Source: Polytrichum commune
Taxonomy: Eukaryota; Streptophyta; Polytrichopsida; Polytrichales; Polytrichaceae
Assembly: GCA_950295325.1 (NCBI GenBank)
Contig: OX485809.1
Span: forward strand, 18,724,001 to 18,788,000
Length of the DNA: 64,000 nt
Direction: 5' to 3'
Position 1 is the stretch's first letter, and each line of letters opens with the position of its first letter. Below are positions 22,600 to 34,091 of the stretch, piece after piece. The translations under genes and the position numbers were made by a program. The notes beneath the pieces were generated by a model. It was not told the DNA's origin. It did not search any database and was given only the letters and a program-made list of their open reading frames with translations.

Positions 22600-25500
22600 A
22601 TGGGTGGTTCTGCAGATGTTGTGGAGCACAGCTTGAACTCTGTGCAGTCCCCTTTAAAACCTCGCAACAATGAAGGATCAAAAAGAGGGGAGAGTAGTCA
22701 TACCTTTGCCGTAGAGGGAGGTGAAGCCGCACTCAAAGGGGACTACGAGCTCGCCCGCGACAGACGGGTAGCCGCGTTGCAGGAGTACCTCAAGCCAGTG
22801 AAGACTGCGGCCACATCACTGTAAGCATCTCCAACACTTGTCTCTTGTGCTATTCTTGATTCTTGTCGTATTCGCTGGTGTGCGTGGGCTACTATAGTGT
22901 AGTCAATGTGTATGTAAGTGTGTATGTAACTTAAGTGTGTATGTAATTGTGCACAGAAGTGTGTATACTTCCTGTGCACTTAGGGTGAGCAGCTAGTCTT
23001 GCATGTGTAATGATGCTTCTCCGAGGTTTATGTGCACTCACACTTGTAATTAGGTTTAATTTTCAAATATGCGCGGAGCAGCTGCATTTAGCATAGTAAT
23101 TTTTTAGTGATCGCAAGAGCCTAGGTTTAGGTGCGATTAACGGGGGGGTGAACACGTGGACGGTGGAGATTTCGTCTCTCTCCCAGACGTCCACGAGTGT
23201 GCAGAACACACGCCCGTCTGTGGCCCTCCCACTTCTCTTGCCGCACGTACCTCCTCGCTGTGGGAGCGTGCTTTCCTCAGGCACGTGAATCCATGGCTTA
23301 GGGTTTAGTGCTAGGTGAAGATAGTTTAGGGTTTAGTGCTAGCTGAAGGTGGGTTGGTTGTGAAGCAGGCGTGATTTGTGCACCGCACCAAACCCCCGAG
23401 TACGCCGTGAATCCGCATCGAACCCATTGATGCCCCCGCGCAGGAGCAACAGAGCTTGCGTTGCAAAGAAGGGTACAGAGGGTGGCCCTTCTGAAATGCC
23501 GCGCGCCGAGGAAGCAGACGAGTCTAAGACGGAGGATGAGTACATCCCAGGTAACTCTCCCACTTTTTCTCTCTTGCTCGAATTTGGATTTGGGTGGGTT
23601 CCATGTTGAAGGGTTTTGTTTTATGTTTCGATGTGAAATCACACTTTCGGGTCCTTTCAGGTAGGAGATTCCCTGTTGAATCACAAGTCTTGAAACTCCA
23701 CAGTCTTGAAATTGCCTGCAGGCTTGAACTTCAACCGGTTCTGCCACATGTGAGCAGATGATGCATAGGGGTTACAAATCAGCTTTCCTTGTTGTAAAGT
23801 TCGAATGGGCTTAGAGTTTTCTACATCAAGAATTCCTGGATCCCTGTTTTACTATTAAGTTCATAGAATACACGTCTGCACCTCTGTGCTGGTACTGTAG
23901 TCGATAAACAGGTTGGACACTTTGGTCTTGAAATGCTAATTTCGTGAAGATTCTCTCATAGAAAAGTGACATGTTGTGCTTTGCTCAAAATCTGAATAAA
24001 TATGTACCCCTAAAAACTAAAATCTAATGATCCAATTAGTGCTAACCTGAATAGATCTAAAGTGTATTTAGGAAGCTAGCTGTGTGTTGTTGACATCATC
24101 ACATGTTGCTTCTATTAGTATTTGAAACATGCCACATAGGGAGATACTTCTCAAATGCAACTGAGGGCCTAGTTTCGTTCCTTGAAGCAGATTAGCGCTT
24201 GTATGAATTAGGAATGTTGCTTGTTATTAAAGTGAAGATTCTTGTGGTCTGGTTCCTCGCATTCCTTCGCTGCATTGTGAAAATCTAACTTGCTGGAAAT
24301 TGCAGACTGCTCTGAGGACTCTGAGTCTGTACACGAAGACGCTCATGCTCTGGCTGGTGAAAGTGCTACAAAGCGAAAACGAGCCCGAAAAATTTTTAGG
24401 TCTCCAGATAAAAAGGTACGTGTTAAGGGATTGCCTAAAAATCTTGCAGTGATTTTGCAGTTGGTTTGCAGTTGGTTTGCAGTTAGTTTGTAGTCAATCG
24501 GCAGTAATTTTAAAGTTAATTTGCAGTCAGGGTGCAGTAATTTTGCAGTTAGTAATTCATCAATTGTGTGTCATTTGCTAAGTGTATAAACATATATATT
24601 AGCTTCAACCATTATATACACCATTATACACCCATAACTAATCCTTTGATGTGGTGTGTGTTAGGTTGCAGCACAACAAGTTCACCACTCCACAGCACCA
24701 TCAACACAGAATCAATGGCCCCCCAATTGGCACCAACCACCGTGGATGCAACAGCCACATGGGTCCACTCATCACTGCTACCAACCATACCCTACCCATC
24801 CGGGGCCATGTTGCCAACCATACCCCAACCACTCGATTCCCCCGCCAGCACCTGCGGAAGAACACCATCAAAATCAGTCTAAGGTAAAGGCAGAGAGTGA
24901 AGCAAGAGCGACACGGAGAGCCAGTAGGAAGGAGGCAGAAACAAATGTGGATTTGAGGCGTTCTGGAGGCCAAAAACCGTATACACTGAGAGTGAAAGTC
25001 GGTGGCGGCATAGATGGCGGTTGTGAAGGAAAAAATGCCTTTGATGAGGCGCTCCGCAGTCTAGTTCCTCGAATTTTGGATGTAAGCGTACTAAAGTGGA
25101 AGTTCCAGCATCCTAGCTCTGTGGAGAAGCTGAGGTCTGCCATAGACAATGAGTTTGAGTATGTGGGACATAGGCTTTCAGATATGGGCTTCAAAGATGC
25201 AGTCAAAAGACAGATGAAAACAGAGAGGGCCAAAATGAAAGGATGGTATATGTCTGGCAAAAAAGAATGCCCAGTTTTCATTGAACCAGATCAATGGGCA
25301 CGGCTATGTAAATATTGGTCGGCGCCCGAGACAGAACAAAAGGCGCAGATGATGGCGAAAGCAAGGCAGCAAGTGAAGAACACCTCAAATGTGGGGAGGA
25401 CTGGAAGGGCTGGAAAAGAGGCACAATTGGTAAGTAACCTAACAACTCCATAGCTTGCAATTCTCTTTGTACATTTATTAAATCCCATTTGAGCTGACGG

Positions 25501-28500
25501 TGCTAAGGTGCATTGCTATGACAGCGGAGGAAGAGGCAAAGGAGCCCAGGGATTACTGAAATCGCGGAAGATCTCCAAGAGTCTGAGCAGACTGGAGCTT
25601 GTACATCTGTAAGTATTGAGACACACATGCCTAAGTATTTTGGGTGTCTTGGGGTTATGTTCATTTCTTGCAAGGGTTATATATGCCAGTTCATTTCTTG
25701 CTCGGGTAAATGTAGTCAGTTCATTGATTGCAAGGGTCATTCCCATGTGTTCATTTATTGTCAGGATTATATATGTCTGGGTTGCAGCATCAGTCATTCA
25801 TAATTCCATGACTGCCACTGTGAACTGACGCTGAACTTGTGGGTATATTGCTTTCATTCTTGAATTGAGTCAATTTCTGTTAGTCTGCAGTAAGTGAGTG
25901 GTCATATAGGTGGGTTAATATAGTCAGTAGATTTCTTGCAAGCCTTATATATGTCAGTTCATTTCTTTGCTTGGGTTAATGTAGCCACATTCATTTTATG
26001 CAAGGGTCATTTCTTATGTTCATTTATTGCACAGATGACATTTGTCTTAGTCGCAGTATCACTCATTCCTAATTTACAGACTGCCATTGTGAACTTCTGG
26101 GTGCAGGCTAGGTTTTTCAATTGAGCTGATGTAGTATATTGCTTTCATTCTTGAATTGAGTCAATTTCTGTTAGTCTGCAGTAAGTGAGTGGTCATATAG
26201 TTGGGTTAATCTAGTCAGTTCATAGTCATAATGTTGGGTTAATGTAGTCAGTTCACAGTCATATTGCTGTAATCTTGTAGTAATTTCACAGTCATATATG
26301 TTGGGTTAATGTGGTAAGTTTTAGTCATATTGCTGTAATTTTGTAGTAATGTCACATTCATATAAGTTGAGTTTACCTTACGTCACATGCTAGGTTAATG
26401 CTGCAAGAGCAGTCAACTCAAATGTATTAACATACTAATGCATCCACCTGAATCCATGGTTGTCAGTATGTAGGCTGAGATGTAGCAGCATTTTGCCCTA
26501 TGGTTGTGTTTATGCTGGATCTTAGCTGCATTCATGTGCAATTCTTCAACATCCAGCATATTTATTTTGAACCCCTCTAAATCATGTATGGTGGGTATGT
26601 GCACAGCAAGGGGTTTCCGGGAGGCTGTCAACACGGATGAGCATGGTTGAGAGCATGCAAAACGAGTTCAAGCAGCAGTTATCCGACCTCGTGCACACGT
26701 CTCAACAAAACACCGTCGTCCTCAATAACCTTTCATCAATGTTCGCCATCATGATGGAGAGAATAGGAAACCCAGTGACTGGATGCGACCCGAAGTCACC
26801 TACACCCCAAAACACTAACTCCCATATGCCTAGTTCAGAACCGATTTTGAATTCATGGGATGGTAGTCCAGGTGACACCACCCTAAACCCAATGTCCAAG
26901 GTGATTGAATCTGAGGCTCCCACTAATGTGCCTAAGTTGAATAGGGAGGGTGTGATGGGTGGTGGTAGGAGTGCGGAGGTTGTTAGCGAGGTAGGCGCTA
27001 GCAAGGTAGTGGGATTAGAGGCACTTGAGACTCTTGCAGGTGCAATCATGGAAGGTGAAGCTGCAGCGGTTGGGGAGCCCACTCCCATCCAAGCTAATGG
27101 GAAGGAAGGCCTTGATGTTTGTGCAAAGATTGCAGGGAGTGATATGCTCATAGAGGGACGTGGTGATGGTGAGACTATGATTGCATTGGCCGTGGAGGGT
27201 GGGAGTGGAGGGTCAGCCAATGGAGAAGGTAGGTGCGTAGTAAGTGAGAATGTGGAAATGGCTCCGCCATTGTCACCTCGGAAAAGAGTTACTCCCACTA
27301 AACCAAGGCAGAAAAATAAGCCAAATTCCCCTAACAGAGTAGGTGGTAGTGGCAGTCAATCGGCTCATCCAACAGATCAGGTGAGCAGTGACATTGAGAG
27401 AATGGGTACCAACTTTCCAGTTAAGTTATTGATTTTTAATGTCCATGGCACGCTTTTAGATTGCAGTCTTTTGACGGAGCCAAATCCTAACACGTCAATC
27501 CGTGTGACTACGCGGTCATTGACACGACGGATGGTGTTTAGGCCATGGCTTGTTGAATTCATAGACAAATGCTTTAGAAATTTTAGAGTTGCTTTTTGGG
27601 GAATCAAGAGCACATCGAACATGGAAGATGTTGTGGCTTCGATGTTGCGGAAGTTTAATGGCTTGGGTAGCCACAAACCTGTGTTCATATGGTCAGCAAA
27701 GGAATGTGAGGAAGTTAGTGAGAATGTTGGGGCGTCAAGGTGGAAGAAACCATTGTCCAAAGTATGGGAGATGTGGCCAGAATGGAATGAGGGCAATACA
27801 GTGATCATCGACCACCACCGAGCTATGGTGGAGTGCAATCCAGTTGCGAACATCATTATCCCGCCTCCATTCTATGTGGAAGACATCACAAAGCTTGCAG
27901 ATGATAACAATTACCTGAGATTTGGTTTGTGGCCTCTTTTGAAAGGCCTAGTTGATAGTCTTGATGTTCACAAACATGGCAGTGTGTTGCCTAATTCGAA
28001 GCAGGCAATTGGGGATCATTCGCAAAATGTACAAGCGGGTGGGAGGACAACGAGGAGCTCAAAGCTGAAACTTGCAGACACATCCTTGTCGGGGCATCCT
28101 CCGTTGTCAGGTTAGGGGAGCTGTGAACTACTGGTTCACACTTTGCAATGTCCCCTTGCCTATGTTCACATTGAATTCACTAATGGGCTTAATATATTGG
28201 ATTTGAGCGCACGCAAAACAAGGGAAGGAGCGTCGAACAAGGACGGTGAAAGCACTTGAGAACGCGTTGATTGAAGGACCCAATGTGCATCGGGTAAGTA
28301 CTTAACTCCAACTTGATTGATTTATAGGTTCCGAAGGTTGAATTTATTTTTGTTGCATAATTTGCAAGTCCCTTGACATGTTGCGTGTTGCGGATGTTGG
28401 GCTGGGGCAGTTTACTATTGGCCAAGTTGTGCACTTGATGAATTTCAAGAGTCCGCGGCAAGTAGTGGCATTAGGAACTGTTAGTGGTGTGGGGGGGGTA

Positions 28501-28671
28501 GATAAATTTCATTTCAAACCAATTCCCCACTCGTTCTACAAGGTTGATGTTACACAAGTACAAGTAGGTGATGCCCCTCTCATGCATCCACATCCAGAAG
28601 GGGATCAAATAGTTGTTGCTGATGTGATAGGAGGCAGTGTGATATGGAGCCAGAAGCATATGAAGGCTTAG
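22600..28671 (+). CDS. TNP1-type CACTA protein with embedded FCP1-like domain
   Basis: Eight exons (22600-22820, 23444-23550, 24306-24415, 24665-25429, 25525-25608, 26607-28110, 28208-28293, 28369-28671) with GT-AG borders join to 1060 codons including the stop, fully open. Exon 4 has a Pro/His-rich start, then a Transposase_24-like region (KKECPVFIEPDQWARLCKYW). Exon 6 starts with a helical stretch (SMVESMQNEFKQQLSDLV) and a low-complexity linker. It then encodes about 200 residues (about 700-900) like FCP1/HAD phosphatases: LLIFNVHGTLL, FRPWLVEF, KPLSKVW and NTVIIDHH. Exon 8 is a Transposase_23/TNP1-like end (VVALGTVSG to GSVIWSQKHM). The nucleophile Asp of the HAD motif is Asn, so the domain is probably non-catalytic. 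TNP1/TnpA proteins bind the subterminal repeats. Confidence 0.85.
25620..26400. repeat. Degenerate intronic tandem repeats
   Basis: The intron between exons 5 and 6 of the TNP1-type gene is built from diverged copies of a unit containing GTTCATTTCTTGCAAGGGT (about 25660-26010) and another containing GTTGGGTTAATGTAGTCAGT (about 26200-26350). Confidence 0.65.
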
Positions 28672-28879
28672 TAAATGTTTCAGCATAGCAAACATGTATA
28701 GAAGGTACTAGACTGAAGGGGCTAGGGCTGCCAGAGGATACTGAATGGAGCAACATAGTGTTACAGAAACCAATGTTACAGTGCACATTCCTTAGGCAAT
28801 TTTGATAAGTCAGGTGGCACTTGTTGTAAGTGTCCAACCACGCTTTATTGCACATATAACACTAAAAGCGGATACCCGA

Positions 28880-29340
28880 ATGTATGACTCGATTTTTGAA
28901 GCAATGTAATCATACATGACAACCTCTATAACTATATTCGATGCATGACTATTCTATGACTGTATTCAATGTATGTGTATGGAATGTAGGACTACTCTAT
29001 GACTATATCCAATGTATGACTACTCGAGTGTATGACTACTATATGACTGCATTCAATGATTACTATATGACTATACCCAAAAACCAATTTATGACTATCA
29101 ATGACTACTCTATGACTAAGTAATGGCCACTCTATGACCAACAACGACTACTCTTTTACTATAAGTATAAACCACTCTATGACTAACAATGACTACTGTA
29201 TGATTACTGTATGACTACTGTATGATTACTGTATGACTACTGTATGACTACTTCATGACTACTGTATGACTACATGTGTGACTAATGAAAGAGTACAATA
29301 TGACTATAATGAATGACTAGTGTATGACTACTACGAAGTC
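28880..29340. repeat. Dense ATGACTAC array, right subterminal region
   Basis: About 30 copies of ATGACTA/ATGACTAC at 8-20-bp spacing, densest at 29170-29280. The position, between the TNP1 gene and the right terminus, is that of CACTA subterminal repeats. The region 29341-29850 that follows is non-coding and rich in GTGGCA/CACGTGG words. Confidence 0.85.
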
Positions 29341-29867
29341 CACCTGGCACTATTGGCAGCTACGTGGCAGCATCTCCAAGTGGGACATGGCCATATCACC
29401 AAAGATGATGTGGCATGCAATTCACGGCATGCCGCCACGTGTATGCTACGTGGCAAATAAATACTTGTATCCAACTAGAGAATGACTACGCATTTTCACA
29501 CGTGGCATTATGCGAATGTTACGGTTTTGCCACATGTAAATATGACATAATGGCACGTGGATGAAGCTCACATAGCCCCATGTTAATGCCACATCCTCGA
29601 AGGCCCTGCCACATAGATGGTGACAAGGATGCCATCATGGCGGCCTAGTCAGCAAGTGGCTACCACGTCGGAGCCACGTGGCTAATGAGCTTCATCCGTG
29701 CTCTATTTGGATGAAGTTGACGTGGAGTCCATGTCATGTCCACAATCACTATATGTCCGTTACAACTTGTCCATAATAACTAAAAAATTTACAGTCATTC
29801 TTGTCCTTTATTACTTGTTTTAGAGTATTAAACACAGTTGTTTATTGCTGAAATTCTTCTAGTGAGG

Positions 29868-30413
29868 GCCCCGGAAATTGGGAACACCTCCCACCCACAA
29901 AGACTACGAGGCACAAGGGTAAGGCCATCAACTATGAGTAGCTTATGGCCAATAATTTGAGAATGCTCAATCGGAGGTGTGAGCTTAGAGAAATGACAAT
30001 TTGATTTGGGCGTTGTCTCGGGACAACGCCCTGCTACAGACGTGCCATAAGAATGGCTCCCGGGATTGCCAAGGTTTGAACATGCATAACTTCCTCAATA
30101 CTTGACCGAATGAGGCACCTGAGGAGTCCAACGGCATCTAAGTCAAGCGTAGATGAAGATATGGTGGCCGTTTATTAGAATCAAATATCAAACAAGGAAG
30201 TTATGATGGTTTGAAGCGGCCGGGGGCTTCTAGGCCCAGCAACTAAGGGAAAATATCTACTTGGCCCCAACTCTTGGTAGAGACAAAAGGTTTCTTAACA
30301 GTGGGATAGGGGTCCTGCCAAAGTCCTAGAGGCTTATATGGGTGAGGTGGTGTGACCAAACCTACCCGAGGCCGAATGACACGACCTTCATGGGCTTAGG
30401 CGCAATGTGAGGG
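29868..30413 (-). mobile_element. LTR remainder right of the CACTA insertion
   Basis: Continues the LTR interrupted at 16166 (GCCCCGGAAATTGGGAACACCTCCC onwards, minus orientation) until a second LTR of the same family in opposite orientation begins at 30420. Confidence 0.8.
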
Positions 30414-30419
30414 CACACT

Positions 30420-31720
30420 TGTCACAACCCTTGTTAATTTCTCTTAACCATTTTAACCATTTTCATTTTTAGCAAGGGTCACGAGCACTAGCCCTTTGCA
30501 ATCCGCCATGCTAATGGTTAGCTCCTTTTACCTCGAACCTTATAGTTGATAAGAGGGAAACCAACCTTCCTACTTTGCTTTTGGGACTCACCCCTTAATT
30601 GGTTACCAATTCTTAGATGTGGACTTCCATCCATGGAAGTCCAATATTATGTTGATCATCGCATTGCCGGAGCAACACTACAACAACCCGAACCATACTA
30701 GGCAATATGACCTCACATTGGGCCAATGCCCATGGAGGCCGTGCCGCTCGGCCTCGGGTGGGTGAGGCCACACCACCTCACCCATATAAGCCTCTAGCAT
30801 TCTAAACAGGGCCCCTACCCCACCGTTAAGAAAACTTTTGTCTCTCTACCAAGAGTTGGGGCCTCGGGGGGGGGGTAGTCATTGGTTGGAGTAGCAATAT
30901 ACGTGCGAACAAATGATAGGGTATTTTAAAAACATGGGGGCTAAAAATTATAAATGGACTTAAGAGTAATATAGGGTATCAAAAATGGCACTGGACATCT
31001 TTAAAGTACTATAGGGTATGGAATAATAGGTCATTTGGAATTATAAGTAATGCAAGCCATTTTTCTATTAACCCAAAGTAAAAATTTACATAATAATAGC
31101 ATGTGAATTTTTTTTTTGAAAGTAATACCCGGTCCCCCTATAAAATAGTGGTTGTTCGTACCTATATCCTTAATTTTTTAACACACTGCCCCCCCAAGGT
31201 TGGGGCCAAGTAGACATTTTCCCTTAGGTGCTGGGCCTAGAAGCCCCCAGCAGCTTTAGACCATCATAACTTCCTTGTATGATGTTTGATGCTAACAAAT
31301 GACCACTCCCTCTTCATCTACGCTTTACTTAGATGCCGATGAACCCCTCACTTGCCTCATTTCGCCAAATATTAAGGAAGTAAGGCCTGTTCAAATCTTG
31401 GCAGTCCCGGGAACCACTCCCAGGCCACTGCTGTACCAGGGCGTTGTCCTGGGACAACGTCCCACTCAAATTGCTATAACTCCTAGCTGACACCTCCAAT
31501 TAAGGTGTTCTTGATCTTTATGGAATCACCACGCCATAAGCTACGCATAGCTAATGGCCTAATCCTCGTAGGTGGAAGGCGTTCCCAACGCCCGGGGCCC
31601 TCACCCACACTAGGATCACTTGGGCCCTCTCACCAACGGCGCCATAAGTCCCGGGTGTCACTTCGGGGTCCCCTTGTGCCCATGGTGCTTTGGGCATTCC
31701 TCATGGAGAGGTGTGCGACA
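30420..31720 (+). mobile_element. LTR copy carrying a MITE
   Basis: Runs from TGTCACAACCC to GTGCGACA. Subtracting the 335-bp insertion and its 9-bp duplication leaves 957 bp, the family length. The flanks (ACACT and CGGGG) do not match, so no TSD is evident. It may derive from recombination between copies. Confidence 0.75.
30864..31198. mobile_element. MITE with 9-bp target duplication
   Basis: A 335-bp AT-rich insertion with G-rich ends (TCGGGGGGGGGG on the left, CCCCCCCAAG on the right). The exact target duplication is GTTGGGGCC (30855-30863 and 31199-31207). The 9-bp TSD points to Mutator-type mobilisation. Confidence 0.78.
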
Positions 31721-32076
31721 CGGGGCCCCTACCCCACCGTCAATAGACCTTTTGTCTCTCTACCAAGAGTTGGGGCCAAGTAGACATTTCCTCTTAACCG
31801 TTGGGCCTAGAAGCCCCTAGCAGCTTCAGACCATCATAACTTCCTTATGTAATCTTTGATGCTAATAAGCAACCACTCTTGTTGCATCTACGCTTCACGT
31901 AGATACTGATGGGCTCCTCACATGCCCCATTTAGACAAGTATTGAGGAAGTTATGCTTGTTCAAACCTTGGTTGTCTTGGGAGCTATTCCCAGGCCACTG
32001 CTGTACTAGGGTGCTGTCTCGGGATAGCACCCCACTCAAATTGCCATAACTCCTTGCTCGCATCTCCGATTAAGGT
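31721..32076 (+). mobile_element. Partial LTR fragment
   Basis: Begins in the middle of the 972-bp LTR (CGGGGCCCCTACCCCACC) and follows it to CTCCGATTAAGGTGTT, then diverges. Confidence 0.75.
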
Positions 32077-32607
32077 GTTGTGGCATTTTTGGGCCACCCT
32101 ATGAGCGTCAAAATTGCCCCAAGGGCAATTTGGCTCACAATTGAGGTGTTTTAGCAAAATCATTAAATTAGTAATACGGAAATTTAGCGAAAATACCATT
32201 TAGATTAAGGTAGGTTGGCTAGGGGTGTTTTACCTTTGGGATAAAATTCTTGGGCAAGTAGAAATTAGAAAACCGAAGGGGTTAAAGAGAAATGCCGTTT
32301 ACCCGAATCGGAAGTGTGAAAGTAGTGGGCTAGTAAGTAGGTAGGTTAAGATAGTGTGAGGCCAAACCGCCCACCCATTAAGCGTCCTAGTCCGGGTGAG
32401 GGTATGGTGATCATATTCATATTCATCCTAGTTTAGTCTTCCTCCGCCATTCATCTCCATGACATCACACATACCTTGGGTCACATCAATTTATTCCATA
32501 TTATGAGTACAAGCGTTGATAAACGCTTTTATCCATTGGTACTATCTTCACATCCTCTATCAACTTCCCACACAATTGCACCCCCGATTACATGGAGAAC
32601 TAACTAC
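32077..32607. other. No recognisable gene
   Basis: Anonymous AT-rich sequence between LTR debris and the left inverted repeat of the putative large element. Confidence 0.45.
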
Positions 32608-32639
32608 CTAGAACACTATATTCGTTAAATTGAGACTTT
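32608..32639 (+). repeat. Left 32-bp inverted repeat
   Basis: Identical over 32 bp to the reverse complement of 49317-49348. Begins CTAGAACACTATATTCG and ends TTGAGACTTT. Confidence 0.95.
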
Positions 32640-32773
32640 TTGGGCATTTTGAGACATTCACAAAAATAAGAACAAGGATAAATGGAACACATATTGGAGA
32701 AAGTTGTAAGATGCGAACACTTTGAAGCGGGTGTTTAGAACAAGATCCCCATTAATAACTCATATTTGGGATT

Positions 32774-33007
32774 GTTTAGGGTGGGCAATCCAAACCTTAG
32801 GCCAAGTTGAAGGGGAAATCTTAAAACATTCATATTATCGCACAAAAACTTGTATGAATATGGTTTAGGTAGGGCAACCCAAACCATAGATCATATTGAA
32901 GGGGAAATATGTGAACCAATATAATATAACATACAAAATATTCCAAACTCATATTTGTGATGGTTTAGGTAGGGCAATCCAAACCTTAGACCATATGGAA
33001 GGGGAAA
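32774..33007. repeat. Three ~90-bp subterminal repeats
   Basis: Three copies share GGTTTAGGTAGGGCAA followed by CCAAACC and, some bases on, TTGAAGGGGAAAT. Each is itself a loose inverted repeat (GGTTTAGG against CCAAACC). Their place just inside the left inverted repeat is where transposase-binding repeats usually sit. Confidence 0.7.
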
Positions 33008-33186
33008 TCATGTGACACTTATATTATTGCAAAAAAAACATACAAAGTGTGGCATGTAAAATGCATAGCATGCTAACACCACACATCCATTGGATAGTGC
33101 GACCCAAAATGTTCTTGCCTATGGCCCACAACCCTACGCCTACTATGGCCTATCTAGCCTCGGAGACTACCTCTTTTTCTTTTGCT

Positions 33187-33972
33187 TCATTTTCTTTTGC
33201 TTTTTTTTTCTTTTGCCTCTTTTTCTTTTGCCTCTTTTTCTTTTGCTGCGGCTTCTTTTGCTCGCATTGCTTCAACATTCCTGAAAATCTCCGCCCCGCG
33301 ACTATAGCCATTCTTGGGGTGACCGCCATCAAAAACACATTTTGGATTCCGTCGGCCGCCCGAATTATACGACGAAGAATTCGAATACGATGAAGTGGAC
33401 TGTCTTGCATTTCTGGTCATGGAGTAGAAACGCTCCAACTCGACGGACGCACTAGCCCGCATAGGTTTACGGGTGGGAGCAACCTGCAACGCGTCAATGC
33501 AAGAACACACGTGTTAGTTTAGGGAGGAAGACCCAAACGTGTCACACGTTCATTTTTTAAGTGCCGGATGATTGTAATGCGCGGTTAACCATGTTTGGGG
33601 GGGGGGGGGGGGGTTCACCTTGTCACCGGGGGCGTTCCCGTCAGAGTCGGCGAGGAGGGGCAATGCGTCCCGCAAAGGAATAGGAAGGGTGCCACTCTTC
33701 GTAGGCCGAGCGTCCATCCGCAGCCGCCGTTGAGGTGTACTACTGCCGCCGGGCCGAGACGGGGACGTCCGGACGCATTTGCGATTTATGCCCTTGAGCG
33801 GCGACGGGGACGGAGATGGCCGGAAGATTTGCTTGGGTGGGGGGCTATCGACGACGCCGGCGTCGATAGGCTCCTTGGAGTAGTCGATGGTGGACGCGGC
33901 ATCGTAGACGGTCTCGTAGAAGAAGCTCCCCAAGTTTGATTCGCTGACGATCTCAATCGAGGGCTCCAAACG
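33187..33972 (-). CDS. Ser/Pro-rich to Lys/Glu-rich protein, unknown
   Basis: Two exons can be placed, 33972-33619 and 33483-33187, joining in frame with CAG acceptors and a GTGAAC donor that lies beside a long C run. The predicted product has an acidic start (RLEPSIEIVSESNLG), a Pro/Ser-rich basic middle, a Ser/Tyr-rich segment and a terminal Lys/Glu repeat (AKEKEAKEKEAKEKK), probably a charged single helix. No domain was recognised. The 5' end is unknown, and it could be a continuation of the FCP1-like gene upstream. Confidence 0.5.
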
Positions 33973-34091
33973 CTGGCGCAAAAAAGGAAACAAAACAAAA
34001 CCCAACAGGAGGGGGGGAGGGGGGAGCATGTGAAAATCGATATACAATTGAGGCATAATATATCACACACAATGGCACACCATGTAGTATC

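Larger units (their letters stand above)
16167..29864. mobile_element. Complete CACTA (En/Spm) transposon, 13.7 kb
   Basis: Left end CACTAGAAGAATCC and right end (reverse complement) CACTAGAAGAATTT form the terminal inverted repeat. The target duplication is AGG (16164-16166 and 29865-29867). The element inserted into an LTR whose two halves abut it. It carries the two standard genes of the superfamily, arranged divergently around about 21.3-22.6 kb: TNP2-type transposase on the minus strand and a TNP1-type protein on the plus strand. Subterminal ATGACT/AGTCAT motifs occur at both ends. Exons of both genes add up to uninterrupted reading frames, so it may be autonomous. Confidence 0.95.

Noticed and set aside
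33150-33410. Separate Lys/Gln-rich minus-strand gene
   Set aside because: Out-of-frame shadow of the exon at 33483-33187, which has proper splice borders.
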